From the NCBI RefSeq assembly GCF_013141765.1, contig NZ_WHOD01000082.1:122954-186953 (forward strand): a stretch of 64,000 nucleotides of DNA, given 5' to 3'. Below are positions 26,598 through 35,116 of the stretch, piece after piece. The notes beneath the pieces were generated by a model. That model saw nothing but the letters and a program-made list of their open reading frames with translations, did no database searches and was not told the origin of the DNA. Numbering within the stretch: position 1 is the stretch's first letter; every line of letters begins with the position of its first letter. The stretch is from Paenibacillus foliorum (GTDB lineage Bacteria > Bacillota > Bacilli > Paenibacillales > NBRC-103111). The translations under genes were made by a program, and so were the position numbers.

Positions 26598-27497
26598 CTA
26601 ATAATTTACCCATTTCTTTTGGCCGTACCATTGAATTAGGGTTATTAAAAACACGAACAACAAGAGAATTAACGCAATTGAAGAAGCATAACCCGACTTT
26701 AAGTTTAAGAATGCCGTATCGTATAAATAATATACGGCCACCGACGTGGAGTTGGATGGACCGCCACTCGTTAATACTGCAATAAGATCAAATGCTTTAA
26801 ACGTGCTGATAATACCGGTGATCAGCAGGAAAAAGGAGGTCGAAGATATCATGGGCAACGTAATATTTCTGAATTTCCCCCAAGCACCTGCTCCGTCTAT
26901 ATCCGCAGCTTCATAGAGATCTTTCGGGATGTTCTGCAGGCCTGCCATAAAAATAATCAATTGAAAACCGATATGAACCCATATCATAATCAACATGACC
27001 GAAGGAAGCGCAAAAGTAACGTCGGATAACCATTTAGGTGGACTGTCCATTCCTAAAGACATTAAAAACTGATTGATTGGCCCATAGCTGGGGTGGAATA
27101 ACACTTGAAATACAACCGCCACAGCGACAACACTCGATATATAAGGCATAAAATAAACGACTTTGAAGAAATCTTTGAAATACACATGTTTATTAATGAT
27201 AAGGGCTAACAACAGCGAGACCGCCATTCCGATCGGGACGACAAGCATCAAAATCATGTTATTTTTAATCGAAACCAAAAAAATATCATCTTGGAAAAGC
27301 TCAATGAAATTGTCTAAACCGACAAAATGGATATTCTCAAGACCAGCTACAAAATTCCAGTCGGTAAAGCTCAGTAGTATCGTGGCCAGCACAGGGAAGA
27401 GCACAAGTACTATCACTCCGATTAACATCGGTCCGATGAACATATACGCAGCCATTGTTTCCCTTAGAGCCGACTTATTCATTTTTCTATTAGTCAT
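26598..27497 (-). CDS. CUT1 carbohydrate ABC transporter permease (MalF/LacF-like)
   Basis: About 299 residues from ATG 27497, which has AGAGGGTG 10 bases upstream; the ATG at 27524 lacks a ribosome site. Six membrane helices, an EAA loop EAADIDGAGAWGKFRNITLPMI, and an N-terminal hydrophobic block AYMFIGPMLIGVIVLVLFP are typical of MalF/UgpA-like permeases. It is 10 bases upstream of the partner permease. Confidence 0.92.
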   Translation of the reverse strand: MTNRKMNKSALRETMAAYMFIGPMLIGVIVLVLFPVLATILLSFTDWNFVAGLENIHFVGLDNFIELFQDDIFLVSIKNNMILMLVVPIGMAVSLLLALIINKHVYFKDFFKVVYFMPYISSVVAVAVVFQVLFHPSYGPINQFLMSLGMDSPPKWLSDVTFALPSVMLIMIWVHIGFQLIIFMAGLQNIPKDLYEAADIDGAGAWGKFRNITLPMISSTSFFLLITGIISTFKAFDLIAVLTSGGPSNSTSVAVYYLYDTAFLNLKSGYASSIALILLLFVFLITLIQWYGQKKWVNY

Positions 27498-27527
27498 CAA
27501 TATATTCACCCTCTTGCTATCCATTTG

Positions 27528-29303
27528 CTATACTACCAAAATGCTTACAGTAAACTCGTACGTGCCAGGTAACACATTGTCCATCGTCCATTGCATCGGT
27601 GTACAAATGACGGCAGGAAATACCGCTGCTATTTTCTCTTCCACCTGTTTCTCATTCAGCATGAAGGCCGAACCTTCCCCTTCGATGATAACTGTCGTTC
27701 CCGCTGTACTCATTTGTATTCCTTTGCTGCCCTTGGACAGGGAAGTGTTAGACTGTATAACGAATGGTTCGATAATCGATAATCGATCCATTGGAAACTG
27801 GATATCGAATACATACTTCTTTTCCACCTTATTATCGAAAAAACGATAATGAATCGAGTATTGTGCCCTGCTGTCTACTGGAATGGGCTGCTCTTGCGGC
27901 TTCAATCTGCCATACGCGTAAAGTGCAGTCTGCTCAATGTCCGGAGCTATTTTCGCTTCATATTCATAAAGACTCCCGTATTTCGTTCCTTTAATTACGG
28001 CTTCAATCCTCGGTGTCGTTGTCCCTTTATACTCACCTGGGAACTCCGGCATATTAAATACTTCAGCCCGTTCATAAGTTGTGGCCGACCCAATTTGTAC
28101 CGGGCCTAACTTTTCATGCCATAAATAAGAGATCGTACCGCCGGTAGGAGCGTTATTCGCGCCAAAGCCAGTTACAGTAGCCATGAAGCTTTCCGTACGG
28201 ACATGATATGTATTAAGCGAAGGGTAGTGTTTTATTCCAAACTTAAGGTCAGATGGGATTTGTACTTTTTCCTGAGCCTGTTTTCCGTATACGAGAGCTA
28301 CAGCGAGAGCATCTGCACGGTTAAAGGTTGTATGAATGCAGGCCTTTTCGAATATATCCCTGTGTCGAGGGCCATAGCCGACCATCCCTTGTTCATTCAC
28401 ACAGCTTGCCAAATAGTTGACATTTCTGCCTGCAGCTTCGGCAAATGCGGATTCCTCGTCACATAACATCATGAGTGCCATTTGGCAGCCATGAGCCGTT
28501 TTACTACCGTAAAGCGTCCATTTGTAGCCCCTACTACCAAAGGAATTATCCATGGAACCATCCGGGTATATCATCTGAACATGAGCCTTTAGCACTCTAA
28601 GCGTTTCTTCTTTAACGTGCAAATCCCCCGTTAATAAGTAATACTCCGCCATAGCCCCTATACTCATATCCATGTTATAACCAATGTCAATATTGTCATG
28701 CGGTCTATTCAGGTATTTTTTCTCACCCGTAATAAAGCCGTCTTTATTCACTTTTTCAAGTGATTCATACATCAATTTCTTTGCTTCCTGAGCGTAGCGA
28801 GGATTATTTAAAATTTGAGAACACCACTGCAACACAGCAGCAGTCGTAATAAAATAATTAATATTGGTGTGAAGGATTCCACCCTCGCAGAAAGCCCATG
28901 CAATCCATCGGGCTGCCTTTTCGATCATGCCGAGCAATTCATCTGCTTCATCTGCTTCATCCGATTTTTGCAAAAAATCATACGCATGACACAGAGATAA
29001 CGTTTGAAACACAGTTGTTCCTTTCCAGACAGACGGCTCGTCATTCAGCCAGGAACCATCATACAACTGGTTTCTTTGCATAAACTGAACGAGCTTTCTT
29101 GCAGATTGTTTATATCGTTCTTCACCCGTTTCCACTGCATTATAGTACATAGGAAATATCGCGTCCCCGCATCTGCCGTGAATTCTTTTGCAAGCGGGAC
29201 AGAGAATCCCACCATCCCATGAGTCAATTAAGCCCTCCACTTGATAATGCTCTACAGTATTGCAAAATTGCTCGACTAATTGCTTCATTTTTACATAAGG
29301 CAT
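27528..29303 (-). CDS. Putative alpha/alpha-toroid polysaccharide-active enzyme
   Basis: The 591-residue protein has no signal peptide and is therefore likely cytoplasmic. Residues 1-330 read as repeated helical hairpins rich in Trp/Tyr/His (for example GGILHTNINYFITTAAVLQW, NIDIGYNMDMSIGAMAEYYLL, MDNSFGSRGYKWTLYGSKTAHG), like (alpha/alpha) barrel lyases and glycosidases such as the heparinase or unsaturated glucuronyl hydrolase group. The C-terminal part is beta-rich. A CPACKR pair near residue 35 could bind metal. The gene lies between the binding protein and permeases, so it should act on the imported oligosaccharide. The exact family is not recognised. Confidence 0.75.
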   Translation of the reverse strand: MPYVKMKQLVEQFCNTVEHYQVEGLIDSWDGGILCPACKRIHGRCGDAIFPMYYNAVETGEERYKQSARKLVQFMQRNQLYDGSWLNDEPSVWKGTTVFQTLSLCHAYDFLQKSDEADEADELLGMIEKAARWIAWAFCEGGILHTNINYFITTAAVLQWCSQILNNPRYAQEAKKLMYESLEKVNKDGFITGEKKYLNRPHDNIDIGYNMDMSIGAMAEYYLLTGDLHVKEETLRVLKAHVQMIYPDGSMDNSFGSRGYKWTLYGSKTAHGCQMALMMLCDEESAFAEAAGRNVNYLASCVNEQGMVGYGPRHRDIFEKACIHTTFNRADALAVALVYGKQAQEKVQIPSDLKFGIKHYPSLNTYHVRTESFMATVTGFGANNAPTGGTISYLWHEKLGPVQIGSATTYERAEVFNMPEFPGEYKGTTTPRIEAVIKGTKYGSLYEYEAKIAPDIEQTALYAYGRLKPQEQPIPVDSRAQYSIHYRFFDNKVEKKYVFDIQFPMDRLSIIEPFVIQSNTSLSKGSKGIQMSTAGTTVIIEGEGSAFMLNEKQVEEKIAAVFPAVICTPMQWTMDNVLPGTYEFTVSILVV

Positions 29304-29322
29304 AGTAGGCTTCCTTCCTTTT

Positions 29323-29340
29323 GAGGGGCCTTAGCCCCTC
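29323..29340 (-). promoter_or_regulatory. Intercistronic hairpin after the binding-protein gene
   Basis: GAGGGGC and GCCCCTC form a perfect 7-bp GC-rich stem with a CTTA loop and no U tract. Hairpins at this place in binding-protein-dependent operons often protect the upstream mRNA or attenuate transcription, raising binding protein over permease levels (established for other operons; inferred here). Confidence 0.5.
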
Positions 29341-29349
29341 GCTCCATTA

Positions 29350-30690
29350 TTATTTCTTATTATTAGAAGAAATAATTTTTTGTACTTTCTCTTGAGCCTT
29401 CGATAATGTAGTGTCCAAACTTTGTTGTCCTAATAGATACAGCTGCGATTCATCCACGTAAGCTTTTTCCGCTTCCGGTCCATATGAAGGAGGGATGACC
29501 ATTTTTGAGCCTGTCGTTTTATTTAACACATCCATGAGTGTCTTTTTGTCAACCGCACTCGGTTTTTTCGTGCCGGCAACAAGCATATCAACCGCCTTGC
29601 TTTGATCAGCTTTTTTCCATCCAGGCAAGCTTAACCCTTGCTCTTGAATCCCTTCCGTGCTGAACCAACGTACAAATTTATAAGCAGCCTCTTTGTTTTT
29701 GGAGCTTTTTGCGATACCGATGGTGTCCCCGGATGTTCTTCCGTAGCTGGTAGACTCGGATGCCGAATTTTTCGGATAAGGCGCCCATGCGATTTCAAAA
29801 TCCGGCGTGAAATTGCCCCATTCTGAAATCATCCAGCTTCCTGCAATCAGCATGCTTGCTTTTCCAGTGAAGAACTGCTGACGGTAGTCCAGTTTTTGCG
29901 AAATCGTGTCGTGAAGAGGAACGGCTGACTTGTCCACATTTTCCAATTGGTTACGCAGTTCTAACGATTGCTTAAATAAAGGACTACTCAAATTCGACGT
30001 GCCATCGTCTTTGACGATATAGCTATCCTGTGGTAATCCGCTTACAATCAGAGAATTGTGCAAAAATTGATCGCGTAAAAACGTACCGTATCTTTTCGTA
30101 GCGCCTTCACCCTTTGTTAGCGCTTTCGAATAATCCGCAAACTCTTTCCAAGTCCAATCTTTCGGAACTGGTAATCCGGCTTCATCCAAATACCTTTTAT
30201 TCAGCATGACCATAGCAATAATGTATTTAGCCGGCAGACCGTAATACTTGCCATCAATCTTCGGATCGACAAGGTATTCCTTTGAAACATCGACTCCATC
30301 CTTACTCAGGTATGCATCAAGCGGCTCCATCATACCAATCTTTACCCGCTTGGCAAATTCCCCCGCATCGTGAAACATGACAACATCCATTGACTCACCT
30401 GAAGCAGTCATGAGATCTAGCTTCTTCAAATATTCAGGTGCACTCACATTGTCTACGAGAGGAGTTGATTTCACTTTGATCCCAGGATTCTTGTCTTCGA
30501 AAGCCTTAATGACCTTCTTCCAATTTCCCGTTTCCTCGTTGTACCAGTGATAAAAATTAATTGTAACTTGCTCTTGCTTACCTCCACTTGCTTGAGAAGC
30601 CGTCGACTCTTGTTTATTCGTGCATCCCTGAAGTATTGCAGTAGCTGTTAGTGCAAGACACATGCTTACTACCAGACCCTTTTTTCTCAT
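29350..30690 (-). CDS. CUT1 extracellular sugar-binding lipoprotein
   Basis: The 446-residue protein has a lipoprotein signal with lipobox ILQGC (Cys 23) and a bacterial extracellular solute-binding type 1 fold: INFYHWYNEETGNWKKVIKAFEDKNPGIKV, SGESMDVVMF, GKYYGLPAKY, GKASMLIAGSWM and AYKFVRWF. The ribosome site AAGGAGG lies close before the ATG. First gene of the eight-gene operon running to 20458. The ligand is probably an oligosaccharide that the downstream enzyme handles. Confidence 0.93.
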   Translation of the reverse strand: MRKKGLVVSMCLALTATAILQGCTNKQESTASQASGGKQEQVTINFYHWYNEETGNWKKVIKAFEDKNPGIKVKSTPLVDNVSAPEYLKKLDLMTASGESMDVVMFHDAGEFAKRVKIGMMEPLDAYLSKDGVDVSKEYLVDPKIDGKYYGLPAKYIIAMVMLNKRYLDEAGLPVPKDWTWKEFADYSKALTKGEGATKRYGTFLRDQFLHNSLIVSGLPQDSYIVKDDGTSNLSSPLFKQSLELRNQLENVDKSAVPLHDTISQKLDYRQQFFTGKASMLIAGSWMISEWGNFTPDFEIAWAPYPKNSASESTSYGRTSGDTIGIAKSSKNKEAAYKFVRWFSTEGIQEQGLSLPGWKKADQSKAVDMLVAGTKKPSAVDKKTLMDVLNKTTGSKMVIPPSYGPEAEKAYVDESQLYLLGQQSLDTTLSKAQEKVQKIISSNNKK

Positions 30691-30816
30691 TTCATGCCCC
30701 TCCTTAGTAAGTTAGTTCTAACTCTTCTATAGTCTAGCATTCGTCATTCACCCTCAACAATTCACTCACTCTACTTTATTGAGATTATTTTGACTTCCTC
30801 TCTAAGTAACAAAATA

Positions 30817-30864
30817 AAGTCTGCTTGATCTCCACTTCACAGTCGCGAGGGATTAAGCAGACTT
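30817..30864 (-). terminator. Terminator of the GntR gene
   Basis: AAGTCTGCTT and AAGCAGACTT form a 10-bp stem with additional GATC/GATT pairing, 22 bases after the regulator stop; a TTTATTTTG stretch follows on the minus strand. Confidence 0.7.
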
Positions 30865-30885
30865 TTTGATCTAACCGTAATGCGC

Positions 30886-31581
30886 TTATTCGTATTGCTG
30901 AAGCAGCTTATTTCGGACATAACTAAGATGCCGATACATATGAGTAAACGCTTCATGGGGGTCTCGCTTAATCAGCGCATTATAAATATCTGTATGGAAT
31001 TGGACCGTAATATCACGTTCCCGCTCCCTAATTTGGCTATCCATTTTGTCATGAGTAATAATCAGTGGATCTATCATGCCTTCAAGGATCGTATTGTTCG
31101 CACTCATCGCAATAATTCTATGAAATTCCTTGTCCAATTCCCCATAGTTGTTATCAACGCTGCCTGCTATTTCTTCAATGGTTTCCTTTAAACGTTTTAA
31201 CTGAACACTCGTAATTTTTTCTGCAGCCATGGAGACAAGTCCCAGTTCTATTGCCATTCGTGCTTCGATTAATGCTGGAAGGTTACCAATGGACAAAGCC
31301 AGCATCAACGAAAACGGATTGCTGCCTATTTTATTGTTAAAATGGGTACCTTCATGGGTTTTTCGCGTAATCACTTCAAGTGCTTCAAGCGAGCTTAACG
31401 CTTCCCGCAGAACGGTCCGGCTCACGCCTAACATATCGATCAGCTTCATTTCAGACGGCAGTTTATCACCAGGTTTAAGCTGACCGCTAATCAGTAGCTG
31501 AACAATACTGTCAACGACTTGCTTGGACAACGTGTTTCGTTTAACGGACTCCAATTCTACGCTCCCTCTAAGGTCTATCAT
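30886..31581 (-). CDS. GntR-family (FadR subfamily) regulator of the glucarate operon
   Basis: The 231-residue protein has an N-terminal GntR winged helix (SKQVVDSIVQLLISGQLKPGDKLPSEMKLIDMLGVSRTVLREALSSLEALEVI, about 19-70) and a C-terminal all-helical FCD-type ligand domain with ARMAIE, a metal-ligand pattern DKEFHRII and a late His in MYRHL. Such proteins sense organic acids, often with bound metal. A TTGTAGGACAA site lies upstream of its own gene and TTGTAAGACAA overlaps the gudD -10 box, so it probably represses both. Confidence 0.92.
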   Translation of the reverse strand: MIDLRGSVELESVKRNTLSKQVVDSIVQLLISGQLKPGDKLPSEMKLIDMLGVSRTVLREALSSLEALEVITRKTHEGTHFNNKIGSNPFSLMLALSIGNLPALIEARMAIELGLVSMAAEKITSVQLKRLKETIEEIAGSVDNNYGELDKEFHRIIAMSANNTILEGMIDPLIITHDKMDSQIRERERDITVQFHTDIYNALIKRDPHEAFTHMYRHLSYVRNKLLQQYE

Positions 31582-31622
31582 ATTTGCCCTTCTTTCTTAG
31601 CTGACTAAAACGAATAATCGTA

Positions 31623-31633
31623 TTGTAGGACAA
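31623..31633 (-). promoter_or_regulatory. Putative GntR operator upstream of its own gene
   Basis: TTGTAGGACAA has the TTGT-N3-ACAA symmetry expected for FadR-subfamily operators and matches the site at 35069-35079 in 10 of 11 bases. It lies 42 bases upstream of the regulator start. Confidence 0.6.
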
Positions 31634-31781
31634 CTTAGATAAAATAACAATGTAGTGATCTAGCAACGCTCTTATTTCTGCTTGATCCAATGCCTATCCA
31701 TCTGGGTATTTTACCAAGGCTGCATGAATGAACTATTCAGTTGACTCCGTACTTTGATCTAGTTCCCTGGGCCTGCGTACC

Positions 31782-32663
31782 TTACCTATTAACTTCTATG
31801 TTTGCCAATTTCTCATAGTAGCGAATCAAACTGCTGTGGTCGCAATCACCCATTCCATCAACCGCCAATGCCTGCATCATTTCCATGACAGCAGACGTAA
31901 GGGGGAGAGGTACGCCTACTTCGCGTGAGGTTTCCAAAACGTTGCTCAAGTCCTTTATGTGCAGATTGATACGGAAGCCCGGATCAAATTTACGGTCCAT
32001 AACCAACGGCGCTTTAGCATCTAAGACGGTGCTGCCAGCCAATCCGCCACGGATCGCCTGATACACGAGCTCCGGCTGAACGCCTGCCTTGCTAGCGAGT
32101 ACAAACGCTTCAGACATCGCAGCAATGTTAATGGCAACCACAACCTGATTGGCCAGTTTAGTCACATTCCCTGATCCGATGTCTCCTGTATGTATGACAG
32201 AGGCTGCCATTGCTTTTAACACATTGCAGCATTTATCGAATACTTCTTTCTTTCCGCCAACCATCACCGAAAGAGTTCCCTCGATCGCCTTAGGTTCTCC
32301 CCCGCTCACTGGAGCATCAAGCATTTCTATCCCTTTTTCCGCCAGCTTCCTCGCGATTTCCTGGCTGGTCAGAGGCGCTATCGAACTCATATCAATAACG
32401 ACGGATCCCGATTTTGCCCCTTCTATCACACCATTCGGGCCCAAAACCACATTATTTACTTCCGGTGAATTCGGCAGCATGGTAATAATGACATCCACCT
32501 GTTGAGCCAAAGCTCTTGGTGTTGAGGCTGTCTGGGCTCCAGACGCTGCAAGCTCCGAACTATTTTTACTTGTATCGAGAACAACTAGTTCATAACCCGC
32601 TTTTAACAAGTTTATACTCATGGGTTTACCCATAATACCCAATCCGATGAATCCTACTTTCAT
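31782..32663 (-). CDS. garR: 2-hydroxy-3-oxopropionate (tartronate semialdehyde) reductase-like
   Basis: The 293-residue protein belongs to the beta-hydroxyacid dehydrogenase family: N-terminal NAD(P) motif GFIGLGIMGKPM, substrate loop DAPVSGGEPKAIEGTLSVMVGG, catalytic lysine in GSGNVTKLANQ, and C-terminal KDLSNVL. In the glucarate route GarR reduces tartronate semialdehyde to glycerate. 3-Hydroxyisobutyrate dehydrogenase cannot be excluded from sequence alone; context favours GarR. Ribosome site AGGAGGTCC precedes ATG 32663. Confidence 0.85.
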   Translation of the reverse strand: MKVGFIGLGIMGKPMSINLLKAGYELVVLDTSKNSSELAASGAQTASTPRALAQQVDVIITMLPNSPEVNNVVLGPNGVIEGAKSGSVVIDMSSIAPLTSQEIARKLAEKGIEMLDAPVSGGEPKAIEGTLSVMVGGKKEVFDKCCNVLKAMAASVIHTGDIGSGNVTKLANQVVVAINIAAMSEAFVLASKAGVQPELVYQAIRGGLAGSTVLDAKAPLVMDRKFDPGFRINLHIKDLSNVLETSREVGVPLPLTSAVMEMMQALAVDGMGDCDHSSLIRYYEKLANIEVNR

Positions 32664-32715
32664 ATCACTTGGACCTCCTGATAATAAAATATTGAAATCA
32701 TAAAGCCTGCTTGGA

Positions 32716-33606
32716 TTAAAGAGCTCCCATTTGCTTCAAGATGTCAGCGAGCTTGCTTCTATTGATTTCAGAGCAACTCGTATTCGGTAAGATCGAGTTT
32801 CCCACTTCAAGACCGATGAGATTCATGGCCTCCTTGGTCACGACTGGAAAACTAGCGAGATTAAAAGCCATACGAAGCGGGGACAGCTTAAACTGGGCTT
32901 CCAGAGCACCTTGAAGATCGCCGGCCATGAACTTCTCATAGATCTCAACGACAAGTGCAGGCACAATATTCGCAGTCGATGCTACACACCCAACCGCACC
33001 GTATACCAAGGAGCCTAAGATCATGACATCCCTTCCCGCCATGACCTTAAATCCCCTATCTCGTGTTCTGCGGATATATTCTGCAGTTAAAGTTAAATCC
33101 CCACCGCTATCTTTCACTCCGATGATATTGGGAATATCCGCAAGACGTTCGATCAAGTTAGCAGAAATATTATTCCCTACGCGATCTGGGTTGTTATAAA
33201 GAAGTACCGGCAAGGCGGTCGATTCAGCTACTTTACGGAAATGTTGATACAATTCTTCTTCCGAAGGCGTCAGAAACATGGGAGGCAAAATAGTAATCGC
33301 CTGGGCATTTAGTGATTCGCCCATTCTGGCTAACTTCACACACTCCTTGGTCGTGATAGCACCGATCCCCATATAAACCGGTACCCGACCTGCAACCTGC
33401 TCGATCGTAATGCGAACTGCCCGTTCTTGCTGCTCATGATCCAGTCCATAAAATTCTCCGTTGCTGCCCAAAGATAGAATGCCGTGCACACCTCCTTTAA
33501 TAACATGCTCTATGACCCTACGAAGCCCCTGTTCCTCCACACATTCTTCTGCATCAACCGGTGTAACGATCGGCGGAATAACTCCCTGAATAAAACTAGT
33601 ATCCAT
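32716..33606 (-). CDS. DapA-family lyase: 5-keto-4-deoxyglucarate aldolase or dehydratase
   Basis: The 296-residue TIM-barrel protein carries the class I DapA-family signature: GSNGEFYGL (residue about 48), catalytic tyrosine in LLYNNPDRVG and Schiff-base lysine in GVKDSGGD. It lies between gudD and garR and therefore should handle 5-keto-4-deoxyglucarate. Because garR is present, retro-aldol cleavage to pyruvate and tartronate semialdehyde is more likely than decarboxylating dehydration to ketoglutarate semialdehyde (inference). Known GarL aldolases belong to another, metal-dependent fold. Confidence 0.85.
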   Translation of the reverse strand: MDTSFIQGVIPPIVTPVDAEECVEEQGLRRVIEHVIKGGVHGILSLGSNGEFYGLDHEQQERAVRITIEQVAGRVPVYMGIGAITTKECVKLARMGESLNAQAITILPPMFLTPSEEELYQHFRKVAESTALPVLLYNNPDRVGNNISANLIERLADIPNIIGVKDSGGDLTLTAEYIRRTRDRGFKVMAGRDVMILGSLVYGAVGCVASTANIVPALVVEIYEKFMAGDLQGALEAQFKLSPLRMAFNLASFPVVTKEAMNLIGLEVGNSILPNTSCSEINRSKLADILKQMGAL

Positions 33607-33638
33607 TTTCGACTCTCCTTCGTCCTATTTCATCCTAT

Positions 33639-35003
33639 TTATCTAACAAGGCAAGGCTGTTTGTTATCGAATTTCCAGCCTGGAATCAAACACTGCATCG
33701 CAATCGCATCATCGCGCGCTCCAAGCCCTTCCTTCTTGTAAAGCTGGTGAGCCTTCTCGATTTCAACCATATCAATCTCAATGCCTAGGCCCGGCTTATT
33801 CGGAACCGCTACCATACCTCCGACAATTTGAAACGGCTCTTTGGTGAGACGCTGCCCGTCCTGCCAAATCCAATGTGTATCGATTGCCGTGATTTTCCCC
33901 GGTGCTGCGGCAGCGACATGCGTAAACATTGCGAGCGATATATCAAAATGATTATTAGAATGCGATCCCCACGTCAGCCCCCATTCATGACACATTTGGG
34001 CTACTCGGACAGAGCCCTGCATTGTCCAGAAGTGCGGATCGGCAAGTGGAATATCGACCGAATTCAGTTGAATGGTGTGTCCCATCTGTCTCCAATCGGT
34101 GGCGATCATGTTCGTAGCTGTCGGTAGTCCAGTAGCACGTCGAAACTCAGCCAGCACCTCGCGTCCAGAATAGCCATTTTCAGCTCCGCAAGGATCTTCG
34201 GCATAAGCAAGAACATGGTGTTGATCACGACAAAGGCGAATTGCTTCAGCCAAAGACCACGCACCGTTGGGATCCAGCGTAATTCTTGCTTGCGGAAAAT
34301 GTTCTGCTAGCGCGGTTACAGCCTCGATCTCCTCTTCTCCACGAAGCACGCCGCCCTTTAGTTTGAAATCGTTAAATCCATACCTCTTGTATGCCGCTTC
34401 AGCCAGCTTTACTACAGCTTCTGATGTGAGCGCTTCCTCATGACGCAATCGTGTCCAATCATCCGTGGCATCCTGCCCACTCAAGTAAGGAAGCTTCGAT
34501 TTTTTACGGTCGCCGATATAGAACAAGTAACCCAACATCTCTACGCGGTCACGCTGCTGACCTTCGCCAAGAAGTGCAGCAACAGGAACACCGAGAAATT
34601 TCCCCAGAAGATCTAGCAGCGCAGCTTCCAAAGCTGTAACGGCGTGAATAGTGACGCGCAGATCGAAGGTTTGCAATCCACGTCCTCCAGAATCTCGATC
34701 AGCAAACTGCTTGCGTACTTTGGTAAGAATGTTATTGTATTGACCTATGGGTTGACCTATGACGAGCGCCCGTGCATCCTCTAGTGTTTGACGGATCTTT
34801 TCACCACCTGGAACCTCGCCAACCCCCGTCTGGCCAGTGTTATCTTTAATAATAATGATGTTGCGTGTAAAGAAAGGAGAATGTGCTCCGCTGAGATTAA
34901 ACAGCATGCTATCATAGCCTGCCACAGGGATTACCTGCATGTCCATAATGATCGGTGTGCCTGAAAAACTGTTTTTCAGTTGCTCTTGTGTCATATTCTG
35001 CAT
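33639..35003 (-). CDS. gudD: Glucarate dehydratase
   Basis: The 454-residue enolase-superfamily protein has the mandelate racemase-type N-cap (IPVAGYDSMLFNLSGAHSPFFTRNI), Lys-x-Lys catalytic motif in FKLKGG, metal ligands in LDPNGAW and YAEDPCGAENGYSGRE, ATNMIATD, and the catalytic His region SHSNNHFD, all characteristic of GudD. It converts D-glucarate (and L-idarate) to 5-keto-4-deoxyglucarate. First gene of the three-gene operon, with a strong promoter at 35068-35096. Confidence 0.95.
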   Translation of the reverse strand: MQNMTQEQLKNSFSGTPIIMDMQVIPVAGYDSMLFNLSGAHSPFFTRNIIIIKDNTGQTGVGEVPGGEKIRQTLEDARALVIGQPIGQYNNILTKVRKQFADRDSGGRGLQTFDLRVTIHAVTALEAALLDLLGKFLGVPVAALLGEGQQRDRVEMLGYLFYIGDRKKSKLPYLSGQDATDDWTRLRHEEALTSEAVVKLAEAAYKRYGFNDFKLKGGVLRGEEEIEAVTALAEHFPQARITLDPNGAWSLAEAIRLCRDQHHVLAYAEDPCGAENGYSGREVLAEFRRATGLPTATNMIATDWRQMGHTIQLNSVDIPLADPHFWTMQGSVRVAQMCHEWGLTWGSHSNNHFDISLAMFTHVAAAAPGKITAIDTHWIWQDGQRLTKEPFQIVGGMVAVPNKPGLGIEIDMVEIEKAHQLYKKEGLGARDDAIAMQCLIPGWKFDNKQPCLVR

Positions 35004-35067
35004 AAAAGTGTTCTCTTCCCTTCAACTAATAATATAAAAACAAAGAAATGATTTGTATATATGTCAT

Positions 35068-35096
35068 ATTGTAAGACAAATTAAATTGTACGTCAA
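35068..35096 (-). promoter_or_regulatory. gudD promoter with overlapping GntR operator
   Basis: On the minus strand TTGACG (35091-35096) and TACAAT (35068-35073) have a 17-base spacer. TTGTAAGACAA (plus strand, 35069-35079) overlaps the -10 box, so repressor binding would block the polymerase. Confidence 0.75.
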
Positions 35097-35116
35097 TTTA
35101 TTCTCTCATGACCAGA

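Noticed and set aside
31782..32663. 3-Hydroxyisobutyrate dehydrogenase of valine breakdown
   Set aside because: Same family, but the gene is in one unit with gudD and a DapA-family lyase, so tartronate semialdehyde reductase is the better call.
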